From assembly GCA_905234575.1 (NCBI GenBank), contig CAJOIG010000044.1:1-13018 (forward strand): a DNA stretch of 13,018 nt, written 5' to 3'. Of this stretch, positions 1 to 5,475 are shown one piece after another; positions within the stretch are counted from its first letter, which is position 1; each line of letters starts with the position of its first letter. The DNA is from an uncultured Oscillospiraceae bacterium (GTDB taxonomy: Bacteria; Bacillota; Clostridia; Oscillospirales; Oscillospiraceae). The translations under genes were made by a program, and so were the position numbers. Below the pieces are notes generated by a model that saw only the letters and a program-made list of their open reading frames with translations, did no database searches and had not been told where the DNA came from.

Positions 1-129
1 GCAGTAGGAATTATCATTGCAATCAGTCTAGCAATTTCAGTATTAACAGTCTATCTGTTGATACTGCTCATTCAACTTGCAAGATACGGCATCAAGGCAT
101 TGAAAAAATACACAGAACGAAGATATTAA
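1..129 (+). CDS. C-terminal part of a small membrane protein of unknown function (partial)
   Basis: Frame 1 is open from the first base to a TAA at 127-129, giving 42 residues. About 27 residues form a strongly hydrophobic stretch with many Ile, Leu and Val, followed by a basic tail ending KKYTERRY. This is a typical C-terminal membrane helix with a cytoplasmic positive end. The start lies outside the window, so size and family cannot be judged. It converges on the coat-like gene, and both end at a shared hairpin. Codon choice is A+T-rich like the element genes, so it probably belongs to the element; a host gene is not excluded. Confidence 0.5.
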   Translation, partial: AVGIIIAISLAISVLTVYLLILLIQLARYGIKALKKYTERRY

Positions 130-161
130 AAAAGGGCGGGGGATAATCCCTCGCCCTCTTT
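128..161. terminator. Bidirectional intrinsic terminator
   Basis: A 9-bp stem (134-142 with 148-156) and 5-nt loop lie between the two converging genes. Read on the minus strand it ends in six T (complement of 128-133), a good terminator for the coat-like gene, with one A-C mismatch in the stem. Read on the plus strand the same position is a G-U pair, but the following T-run (TCTTT) is weaker. Confidence 0.75.
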
Positions 162-167
162 GCGTCC

Positions 168-344
168 TTACGCAGAATGGAGCATGTTAAGGACGAAGCT
201 GATGCCCTTGCGGATCGCCACGAAGCCGATCATCACAGGCAGCACCGTCGGCAGCAGACCGATGATCTCGGACAGAACGCCATTGAGCATGGAGCTAGTA
301 ACGATGCTGGAAAGCTGGGTGGTAGAAGTACCAGAATTCTCCAT
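168..344 (-). CDS. Small hydrophobic protein, probable filamentous-phage major coat protein
   Basis: The product has 58 residues. The start at 344 is set by a strong ribosome binding site (GAAAGGAGG, 7 nt upstream); upstream in-frame codons lack one and run into the tRNA-like sequence. The first half is polar, rich in Ser and Thr, and could be amphipathic. Residues about 24-41 (IIGLLPTVLPVMIGFVAI) form a single membrane helix, followed by RK and a second hydrophobic stretch ending LHSA. This fits the usual inovirus coat plan: short, Ser/Gly/Ala-rich, one membrane helix, basic residues after it. The gene follows the tRNA-like sequence and precedes a terminator, as expected for an abundantly made structural protein. 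No signal peptide is evident. A phage-encoded membrane peptide of another role is the main alternative. Confidence 0.6.
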   Translation of the reverse strand: MENSGTSTTQLSSIVTSSMLNGVLSEIIGLLPTVLPVMIGFVAIRKGISFVLNMLHSA

Positions 345-392
345 GATTAATCCTCCTTTCCTACAAGCATTTATCTTCCTGGGGCAATGCCC

Positions 393-480
393 TGGTGCCA
401 CCTGCTGGACTCGAACCAGCGACTATGAGCACAGTCATATCATCCGATCGGAAGAACTCTACCTGCTGAGTTAAGGTGGC
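393..480 (-). tRNA. tRNA-like sequence with abnormal anticodon arm (pseudo-tRNA or tRNA mimic)
   Basis: The 88-nt minus-strand sequence has a 7-bp acceptor stem (GCCACCT with AGGTGGC), T8-A9, a 4-bp D stem (ACTC/GAGT) with a GG-containing loop, a perfect 5-bp T stem (GCTGG/CCAGC) with loop TTCGAGT, discriminator A and encoded CCA. Between D and T arms are 35 nt. The last 16 can form a 4-bp variable-arm stem (GACT/AGTC, 8-nt loop). The remaining part, which should be the anticodon arm, does not pair in the normal 5+7+5 register: only 2 of 5 pairs form and the loop would be GATCGGA with no U33. It instead prefers a hairpin around TCCGATCGGA. No amino-acid identity can be assigned. It lies 5 nt after one gene and 49 nt before the coat-like gene, on the same strand. 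Confidence 0.6.
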
Positions 481-485
481 ATAAA

Positions 486-968
486 TCAAAAGAATATACG
501 AAGAAACTTATAGCTAAAATACAGGAGCAGAACAACCGTGAAGAAAATCAGAAGCGCATAGATGCGGCCCAAAGTATCAAGCGTTTCCTCCTCAATGGTC
601 ATAGTACCAGGCTCCGGCGTAGGTTCCGGCGTCGGAGTCGGCTCCTCACCCCGGAGAGCTGCCGCTGCATTCATGGCATCAATTAAACGCTGCTCCTCCT
701 CCTGCATCACTTCATTACTATCATTTTCATCCACGGGGATGTAAGGAGTAGGGTCAACAGGATCAGCAGCACCAGAATCAGAGGGCGCCGGATCAGAAGT
801 GTTATCACCCTCCGCAGGAAGTAATACAGACTCGTCAGTCTCCGAAACATCCAGAACATTTTCCGTATCCTCCTCGAAGGGCAGCTCCTCAGGATCACCA
901 TCCGCATATGCACAGGTGATCAGCATAACAGCAATGGCAGCCATACAAAGCAGCAGCTTTTTTGTCAT
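486..968 (-). CDS. Secreted acidic protein with C-terminal membrane anchor (candidate minor coat or adsorption protein)
   Basis: The product has 160 residues from the ATG at 968, which has a good binding site (AAAAAAAGGAGC, about 7 nt upstream). Residues 1-22 are a signal peptide (MTKK, hydrophobic core, cleavage after AYA). Residues about 23-92 are very acidic and of low complexity; 108-120 are Pro/Thr/Glu-rich (PTPTPEPTPEP); 137-157 are a membrane helix ending in KFLRIFF. A signal peptide, exported domain and C-terminal anchor match the layout of inovirus gp3-like proteins, though this one is short and has no recognisable receptor-binding domain. It follows the initiator gene directly. The frame stays open upstream to 1112, so a longer form is possible. 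Function is inferred from layout and context only. Confidence 0.6.
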   Translation of the reverse strand: MTKKLLLCMAAIAVMLITCAYADGDPEELPFEEDTENVLDVSETDESVLLPAEGDNTSDPAPSDSGAADPVDPTPYIPVDENDSNEVMQEEEQRLIDAMNAAAALRGEEPTPTPEPTPEPGTMTIEEETLDTLGRIYALLIFFTVVLLLYFSYKFLRIFF

Positions 969-1112
969 GATAAAAGCTCCTTTTTTTAGAAAGGTGCCGA
1001 GCATGGAAGAAAACCATGCCGCCAGAGTCCCGGCAGGCGGGGCCAATACTGCCACCCGGCACAAGAGAAACAACAGGGCGCAAATTACGCAAACGATGAT
1101 ACATGCAGCCAT
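969..1112 (-). other. In-frame 48-codon upstream extension of the anchored acidic protein
   Basis: The reading frame of the gene at 486-968 continues without a stop to an ATG at 1112, which overlaps the initiator's stop codon (TGATG). The extra 48 residues begin with a membrane helix (MAACIIVCVICALLFLLC) and contain a second, weaker hydrophobic part ending FLKKGAFI. There is no good binding site before this ATG, so it would depend on coupling to the initiator. It may be a real second start giving a 208-aa form, or an untranslated leader. Confidence 0.35.
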
Positions 1113-2083
1113 CAAAAGAAAGGATCATCCGCAAAGCGGCGATCAGCGGGAACATCCTCAAACTGCTGACCCAAATGGAACAGCTTATCAACAAGCTGCT
1201 TATACTTTGGATTAGGGATCGTGTGACGGTCCTTCAGCTTGTCCAGGAAACACCGAATGCCAAAAATCTGCAAAGCGGCGTCAATGGCGTTACCGGCCTG
1301 CCGGAACACATAGTTTTCCAGATGATCAATGTTATACTCCATGCCAGGCTTCTCATAGAGGCTGATCCGCACGGCGTCGCCGAGGAAATCGGCCCAATAC
1401 GCTTTCATGGGCCAGCGCCATTTATTCGTATCTTCCTCCAACGGTTCAACAAAACGAACGTAGTTCGCCAGAACACCGGAAAACCGCTCGCCATAGTCAC
1501 CGTCAAGCTCTATGAACTTCCTAGCACGATCACGCCGGAGCTGAAGCTCCACACGTATCCAATGTGTTCCAGGATGACAATGACGCTCAACGGCCTTATC
1601 ATAAATACGTAAGTATATATCCGACTTCTGGGAACCAACTTTCACCGTCACGCCATCGCCGCTGCGATCACGCTCCCACTCAGCGCCATACTTCCGGAAC
1701 CGGGAAACTATATTACCTGCTTTCGCATCCTGTTCAAGCTGGGAAATATCCAGCAAGCCGGAATGATCATCATAGGCCACATCCAGACGGGTAATGTTGC
1801 CGTGGCCGGACAACACAAAATCAAAGAGTCTTTCAAAATCGCCGCTGCCGAGGCTCTCGTACGTCCGGCAGCCTTGACCGGACATTTCCAACCAAACACC
1901 CATGTCTTTTCTACCGTTAAAATGAATGCTGATCCCGGAGAAATATAATCGGTCCTGGTAACCATGTTGACCGTTGATAGTCTCCCAGGGCACATTTTCC
2001 ATTCCGAGCAACTTCTGAAAACCTAGTGCATCTAACTCCTTTGTGGTGATGGAAAGCCAGTCAATCAAAAGGATGTTTTCCAT
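1112..2083 (-). CDS. Rep_trans-type rolling-circle replication initiator
   Basis: The product has 323 residues. The start at 2083 (MENILLIDWLSITTK) has AAGGAAG 9 nt upstream; the frame runs on to a TTG at 2158 but that part would be encoded by the origin hairpins. The N-terminal DWLSITTK, the RLDVAYDD stretch (99-106), YLRIYDK (157-163) and RVELQLRR (177-184) are the recurring signatures of the replication initiation factor family (Rep_trans; pT181 RepC, MobT relaxases such as ICEBs1 NicK, and initiators of many Gram-positive phage-like elements). Such proteins nick one strand at an origin and stay linked through a tyrosine. I did not identify the catalytic Tyr with certainty; Y161 in RIYDK is one candidate. 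The candidate nick-site dyad lies 26 nt upstream, as is common. A conjugative relaxase is less likely, as no transfer genes are seen. Confidence 0.82.
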   Translation of the reverse strand: MENILLIDWLSITTKELDALGFQKLLGMENVPWETINGQHGYQDRLYFSGISIHFNGRKDMGVWLEMSGQGCRTYESLGSGDFERLFDFVLSGHGNITRLDVAYDDHSGLLDISQLEQDAKAGNIVSRFRKYGAEWERDRSGDGVTVKVGSQKSDIYLRIYDKAVERHCHPGTHWIRVELQLRRDRARKFIELDGDYGERFSGVLANYVRFVEPLEEDTNKWRWPMKAYWADFLGDAVRISLYEKPGMEYNIDHLENYVFRQAGNAIDAALQIFGIRCFLDKLKDRHTIPNPKYKQLVDKLFHLGQQFEDVPADRRFADDPFF

Positions 2084-2108
2084 GGTTCTTGGCTTCCTTG
2101 TAGGTAGT

Positions 2109-2132
2109 ACCCCCCTGTTAGACCCGGGGGGC
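2109..2132 (-). other. Candidate double-strand origin / nick site of the initiator
   Basis: A perfect 6-bp dyad (CCCCCC 2110-2115, GGGGGG 2126-2131) has a 10-nt loop. On the minus strand it reads CCCCCC, GGGTCTAACA, GGGGGG, then TAC. From memory, the oriT of ICEBs1 and Tn916-type elements, nicked by MobT relaxases of this protein family, has the same plan: C-run, a loop ending CTAACA, G-run, then T. Its place directly before the initiator gene supports the reading. Confidence 0.65.
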
Positions 2133-2153
2133 GCGCCTCCGGCGCGCGGAGGC
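2130..2153. repeat. G+C-rich alternative hairpins beside the candidate origin
   Basis: A 7-bp stem (GCGCGCC 2131-2137 with GGCGCGC 2141-2147, loop TCC) competes with a second stem (GCCTCC 2135-2140 with GGAGGC 2148-2153). They abut the nick-site dyad and could be a binding or extrusion site for the initiator. There is no T-run, so these are not terminators. Confidence 0.5.
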
Positions 2154-2167
2154 TCCAAATTTCTTGT

Positions 2168-2205
2168 AAAAAATCGGGGCCGGAAACTGCATCTTTTCCG
2201 GCCCC
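2168..2205 (-). terminator. Intrinsic terminator after the ssDNA-binding-like gene
   Basis: An 11-bp perfect stem (2176-2186 with 2195-2205; GGGGCCGGAAA and its complement) with an 8-nt loop is followed on the minus strand by GA and six T (2173-2168). It separates the two upstream small genes from the initiator. I see no promoter between it and the initiator start, so the initiator may depend on read-through. Confidence 0.8.
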
Positions 2206-2248
2206 TTTACGCGAGGATGAGGACATATGAAAAAGGGGTTTGGTTGGC

Positions 2249-2512
2249 TTACTTAACAGGAGCAACAAGGCACACACGATTGCGGGAGTTAAAATAGAGC
2301 TCTACCTTGTCACCGACTTTGATGTCCTTGAAAACATCCGGGCCGGTCGCCTTGAATTTCTCCGCACGATGACCGCCGAAGTGATATTCGTCGTTCTCCT
2401 GGCCCTCGATCGGGGAAACAACGAAGATATTGCAATAGGGGACCTTCTCCCCGTTGTCCGTCTGAAAGCTGCCATACATGTAGCCGCTGAACTGATAGAC
2501 TTTCTCGTCCAT
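2249..2512 (-). CDS. Small protein, probable ssDNA-binding protein of the element
   Basis: The product has 87 residues and no signal or membrane segment. The ATG at 2512 has AAAGGAG about 10 nt upstream, inside the preceding gene, and overlaps that gene's stop (TAATG), so the two are coupled. Alternating aromatic and hydrophobic residues (YQFSGYMYGSF, YCNIFVV, VGDKVELYF) suggest an all-beta fold such as an OB-fold. Size, the exposed aromatics and the position next to the initiator match the gpV-like ssDNA-binding proteins that filamentous phages use to coat their genome. I do not recognise a specific family, so this is an inference from context and residue pattern. Confidence 0.5.
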   Translation of the reverse strand: MDEKVYQFSGYMYGSFQTDNGEKVPYCNIFVVSPIEGQENDEYHFGGHRAEKFKATGPDVFKDIKVGDKVELYFNSRNRVCLVAPVK

Positions 2513-2685
2513 TATTCGGACACTCCTTTCTTCAAAAATTTCTTCATAATGTCAAAATGAATTCCGAAGATCTCTTCATCGATCTGTTCAATGAATTCCC
2601 GATCCTTCGGGAAATCTTCCATGAGCATCTTCTCTATGCTCTTCCTTAAACGATCGATCTTCTTGGTATACTCGTCTAATCTCAT
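2512..2685 (-). CDS. 57-aa charged helical protein of unknown function
   Basis: The frame starts at ATG 2685 (MRLDEYTKKIDRLRKSIEKM) and ends with TAA at 2514-2512, overlapping the next ATG as TAATG. A strong site, AAGGAGG, lies about 10 nt upstream. The product is rich in Lys, Arg, Glu and Asp with regularly spaced Ile and Leu, so it is probably helical and possibly a short coiled coil; it ends KKFLKKGVSE. It could be a small DNA-binding or regulatory protein, but there is no recognisable helix-turn-helix. The binding site, coupling to its neighbour and element-like codon use argue that it is a real gene. Confidence 0.65.
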   Translation of the reverse strand: MRLDEYTKKIDRLRKSIEKMLMEDFPKDREFIEQIDEEIFGIHFDIMKKFLKKGVSE

Positions 2686-2783
2686 AGGCTATTTGCCTCC
2701 TTCTTGCGCCTGCGGTTCTCCCGTCAGGACTTGTCCATTTACAATATAAAACTCACACATTTTTATGATTTTTTGAAATCAGC

Positions 2784-2812
2784 TTGTAACCTTTGTAATA
2801 TTGTGCTATAAT
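2784..2812 (+). promoter_or_regulatory. Sigma-A promoter of the penicillin-binding protein gene
   Basis: -35 TTGTAA (2784-2789), 17-nt spacer, -10 TATAAT (2807-2812), with TG one base before the -10 (extended -10). Transcription should start near 2819, which rules out translation starts upstream of that. Two TGTAA(C/T) copies (2785-2790, 2794-2799) overlap the -35 and spacer. Confidence 0.8.
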
Positions 2813-2887
2813 AATAGGGATTTGGCAATTCTACCCATCAGGACGGCCCGGCGTCCGTCGCAGCCGGGGCCTATGGAGGACATATAC

Positions 2888-5293
2888 GTGGATAATCTGC
2901 GCGAACAATGGAATCGCTTCCTGACGTGGCACCGCTCCCGCAAGGCGCGGCGTCTCCGCCGGGCTGCGGCAAAGACCGTCGACGCCGCGGCTTCGGGGAT
3001 CGGCTTTGCCCTGCGGACCGCCGTCAAGGTCGTTCTGACGGTGCTGCTCATCCTGCTCACCACCGGCATGCTCTTCACCTGCATCTTCGCCGTGTACGTC
3101 AAGACCTGCCTTACAGAAGACCTGAACGTGTCCCTGGAGGAGATGACCCTCTCCCTGTCCAGCGTCATCCTCTACCGCGACGGAGACACCTGGAAGGAGC
3201 TCACGACCCTCTACTCCGACGAGGACCGCGTCTGGGTGGAATACAGCGATATCCCGCAGGACCTGGAGCACGCCGCCGTCGCCATCGAGGACCACAACTT
3301 CTACACCCACAAGGGCGTGGACTGGTTCCGCACCTCCGGCGCGCTCGTGAATATGTTCATCGGCATGCGAAACAACTTCGGCGGCTCCACCATCACCCAG
3401 CAGCTCATCAAAAACCTCACGGAATACAACGACGTCACCGTCCAGCGAAAGCTCGTGGAGATCTTCCGCGCCCTGGAGTTCGAGAAGATCTACACCAAAG
3501 AGGAGATCATGACCTGGTACCTCAACGAGATCTACCTCGGCGAGCGCTGCTACGGCGTCGGCACCGCGGCGCGGATGTACTTCGGCAAGGAGGTCTCCCA
3601 GCTCTCCCTCGCGGAGTGCGCGAGCCTCATCGGCATCACGAACAACCCCTCCCTGTATGATCCCTACATTTCCGACAACGCCCGGGAGCGGAACATCCGG
3701 CGCGCCAAGACCATCCTCTGGGAGATGTACGACCAGGGCTATATCGACTACGATCGCTACAACGCCGCCCGCATCGAGGCGGACAACCTGAACTTCCAGC
3801 GCGCGGCCGACACCCAGCGCACCGTCACGGTGAACAGCTACTATGTCGACACCGTCATCCGCGACGTCATCGCGGATCTGATGGCGGAGAAGAACATCTC
3901 CGAGAGCGCGGCCACCCACCTGCTCTATAACGGCGGCTACCGCATCTACTCCTGCCTCGATCCCCGCATCCAGGGCATCGTGGACGACATGTACGAAAAC
4001 CCCTACAACATGCCGAGCCCCTACCGCGGCTCCAGCCAGCAGCTGCAGTCCGCCATCGTCATCATGGACCCCTACACCGGCGACATCGTGGCCCTGTGCG
4101 GCGGCGTCGGCGAGAAGACCCAGTCCCTCTCCCTGAACCGCGCCACCCAGTCGAAGCGTCCGCCCGGCTCCTCCTTCAAGCCCATCGCGGTGTACGCGCC
4201 CGCGCTGGACATCGGCATCGTGGACCAGGACACCCTGGTGAACGACTCCCCGGACATCCAGCTCTCCGGGACGACCTGGTTCCCGAAGAACTCCGGCGGC
4301 TACAGCGGCTGGATCACCATCCGCTCTGCGCTGCAATACTCCAAAAACACCATCGCCGCCCAGCTCCTCGACTGGATCGGCCGCTCGACCTCCTGGGACT
4401 ACCTGACGAACCGCTTCGGCGTCACCTCCCTCGTCCGGGATGAGATGCAGGACGACGGCACCGTCGTGACGGACTACGCCTACGCCCCCCTGTCCCTCGG
4501 ACAGCTCTCCTACGGCATCACTGTCCGGGAGATGGCCCAGGCCTATACCGCCTTCGTGAACGACGGCGTCATGACCCGCGGCCGCACCTACTCTTATATT
4601 GAGGACGACAACGGCGAGATCGTGCTGCTGAACTCCATCGACCAGACCGTCGCCATCAAGGCGAACACCGCCTGGAACATGTGCGACATGCTGGAAAACG
4701 CCGTGGACGCCGGTACCGGTACGGAGGCCAAGATCTACTCCACCGCCGTCGCCGGCAAGACCGGCACGACCTCGGACGACAAGGACCGCTATTTCGTCGG
4801 CTTCACGATGTACTACGTCTGCGCCGTCTGGACCGGCTACGACACCCCGGAGAAGATGTACTTCAGCGGCAACCCCGCGGCGCAGATCTTCCGCAGCATC
4901 ATGGGCGACATCCACTACGGCTTCCCCTACCGCTACTTCCACGAGCCGACCAACGCCCACCGGGCCCAGGACCTCGAGGAGACGCCGGAGCCCTCCGAGA
5001 CGCCGGAGCCCACCCCGACGCCGGAGGTAACGCCCACCCCGCCGCCGGAGGTCACGCCGACGCCCACTGCGCCGCCCAGCGGCGTAACGCCGTCCCCGAC
5101 GCCCATGACGACACCCATCGCAGAAACGCCGCCCGCTGTGACGCCCACGGCGACGCCCGAGGAGATCCTCCAGCCCGTGACGCCCACCCCGATGCAGACG
5201 GAGGAAACCCAGCCCACCGAGCCCCCGCCCTCAGAGCCGGATACCGGCGGAGAGAGCGAGGAGGCCGGCGAGGCCCTGATCCCGGTCGACTGA
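2888..5293 (+). CDS. Class A penicillin-binding protein (PBP1A type), bifunctional glycosyltransferase/transpeptidase
   Basis: It polymerises lipid II into glycan strands and cross-links them outside the membrane. The start chosen is GTG 2888, with GGAGGA 7 nt upstream; ATG 2873 lacks a site. The 801-aa product has a basic cytoplasmic part (1-35) and one membrane helix (about 45-71). The GT51 domain shows EDHNFYTHKG (catalytic E134), GGSTITQQL (165-173), the RK..EIFRALEFEK segment (second Glu, E191) and EEIMTWYLNEIYLG. The transpeptidase domain shows SSFK (S428, K431), SKN (485-487) and KTGTT (from K624). All key residues are present. Residues about 698-801 are a Pro/Thr/Glu-rich tail of TPEP and PTPT units, probably extended and wall-exposed. 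It has its own promoter and terminator. Confidence 0.95.
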   Translation: MDNLREQWNRFLTWHRSRKARRLRRAAAKTVDAAASGIGFALRTAVKVVLTVLLILLTTGMLFTCIFAVYVKTCLTEDLNVSLEEMTLSLSSVILYRDGDTWKELTTLYSDEDRVWVEYSDIPQDLEHAAVAIEDHNFYTHKGVDWFRTSGALVNMFIGMRNNFGGSTITQQLIKNLTEYNDVTVQRKLVEIFRALEFEKIYTKEEIMTWYLNEIYLGERCYGVGTAARMYFGKEVSQLSLAECASLIGITNNPSLYDPYISDNARERNIRRAKTILWEMYDQGYIDYDRYNAARIEADNLNFQRAADTQRTVTVNSYYVDTVIRDVIADLMAEKNISESAATHLLYNGGYRIYSCLDPRIQGIVDDMYENPYNMPSPYRGSSQQLQSAIVIMDPYTGDIVALCGGVGEKTQSLSLNRATQSKRPPGSSFKPIAVYAPALDIGIVDQDTLVNDSPDIQLSGTTWFPKNSGGYSGWITIRSALQYSKNTIAAQLLDWIGRSTSWDYLTNRFGVTSLVRDEMQDDGTVVTDYAYAPLSLGQLSYGITVREMAQAYTAFVNDGVMTRGRTYSYIEDDNGEIVLLNSIDQTVAIKANTAWNMCDMLENAVDAGTGTEAKIYSTAVAGKTGTTSDDKDRYFVGFTMYYVCAVWTGYDTPEKMYFSGNPAAQIFRSIMGDIHYGFPYRYFHEPTNAHRAQDLEETPEPSETPEPTPTPEVTPTPPPEVTPTPTAPPSGVTPSPTPMTTPIAETPPAVTPTATPEEILQPVTPTPMQTEETQPTEPPPSEPDTGGESEEAGEALIPVD

Positions 5294-5308
5294 CCCCTCC
5301 CTTCGCGC

Positions 5309-5328
5309 TTTGTAACTTTATTTACAAA
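5309..5328. repeat. Short inverted repeat after the penicillin-binding protein gene
   Basis: TTTGTAA (5309-5315) and TTACAAA (5322-5328) form a perfect 7-bp dyad with a 6-nt centre, 15 bp after the stop codon. There is no T-run after it. It contains two convergent TGTAA half-sites like those of the downstream WalR-like box, but their arrangement is inverted rather than direct. Confidence 0.4.
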
Positions 5329-5335
5329 TCAAACA

Positions 5336-5388
5336 ACGCCTGTTTTTCGTCTGTTTTTTCCGTAACAGCGCGAAAAACGGGCGTTTTT
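5336..5388 (+). terminator. Intrinsic terminator of the penicillin-binding protein gene
   Basis: A 14-bp stem (5336-5349 with 5371-5384, one G-U pair) encloses a loop with an inner CTGTT/AACAG stem. It is followed by TTTTT (5384-5388) and a second T-run at 5395-5400. Confidence 0.8.
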
Positions 5389-5413
5389 GTCGGGTTTTTT
5401 CTGCGCTTTGCTG

Positions 5414-5442
5414 TTGACATCCCGGATACAATGTGTTACAAT
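5414..5442 (+). promoter_or_regulatory. Sigma-A promoter of the 96-aa gene / NlpC-P60 unit
   Basis: -35 TTGACA (5414-5419, exact consensus), 17-nt spacer, -10 TACAAT (5437-5442, one change). The expected start is near 5449, about 27 nt before the first gene. It should serve both downstream genes, which are adjacent. Confidence 0.88.
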
Positions 5443-5451
5443 TTGGTAACA
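5435..5451 (-). promoter_or_regulatory. WalR-like box overlapping the -10 and start region
   Basis: On the minus strand 5451-5435 reads TGTTAC, CAAAT, TGTAAC. This matches the consensus of the Firmicutes response regulator WalR (YycF), TGTWAH-N5-TGTWAH, at all twelve defined positions. The plus strand also fits with one mismatch (TGTTAC, AATTT, GGTAAC), because the site is also a TGTTAC/GTAACA dyad. WalR is known to control wall hydrolases, and the unit downstream encodes one. Overlap with the -10 suggests repression, though that is inferred. Confidence 0.55.
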
Positions 5452-5475
5452 AACCCCCAAGGAGGAATGGATTCT

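Larger units (their letters stand above)
1..2760. mobile_element. Part of an integrated ssDNA replicon, probably inovirus-like prophage
   Basis: This stretch differs from the rest of the window in base composition (visibly less G+C), gene length (most products under 100 aa) and content. It carries a Rep_trans-type initiator, a candidate double-strand origin just upstream of it, a probable small ssDNA-binding protein, a membrane-anchored acidic secreted protein and a 58-aa hydrophobic coat-like protein. Together these fit a filamentous-phage-like or rolling-circle element. The right end must lie between the 57-aa gene (start 2685) and the intact promoter of the penicillin-binding protein (2784); 2760 is only an estimate. 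The left end is outside the window. No integrase, Zot-like ATPase or clear att repeats are visible, so a defective prophage or integrated plasmid remains possible. Confidence 0.65.

Noticed and set aside
440..455. Resemblance to the common sequencing-adapter sequence (GATCGGAAGA) in the tRNA-like region
   Set aside because: Ten bases match, but the flanks differ and continue into well-paired tRNA arms on both sides, so a chimera or adapter remnant is unlikely; chance similarity suffices.
393..480. A functional tRNA with a standard identity
   Set aside because: Placing the loop in any register that gives U33 and a purine at 37 breaks the anticodon stem, so no anticodon can be defended.
2689..2760. 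A 23-codon minus-strand frame (MCEFYIVNGQVL...) just before the 57-aa gene
   Set aside because: It ends 3 bp before that gene's start, which is suggestive, but there is no ribosome binding site before its ATG and it is too short to judge by composition.
2720..2844. Imperfect direct repeat CCCGTCAGGAC / CCCATCAGGAC as a possible att pair
   Set aside because: The two copies are only about 114 bp apart on one side of the element and differ at one base; a prophage's att sites should flank the whole element. No dif-like site was convincing either.
2831..4960. A 709-codon open frame antisense to the penicillin-binding protein
   Set aside because: It is a by-product of G+C-rich third positions in the real gene. 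The product is a low-complexity run of V, G, D, A and H with no domain, signal or binding site. Similar long antisense frames over the NlpC/P60, tsa and polA genes were dropped for the same reason.
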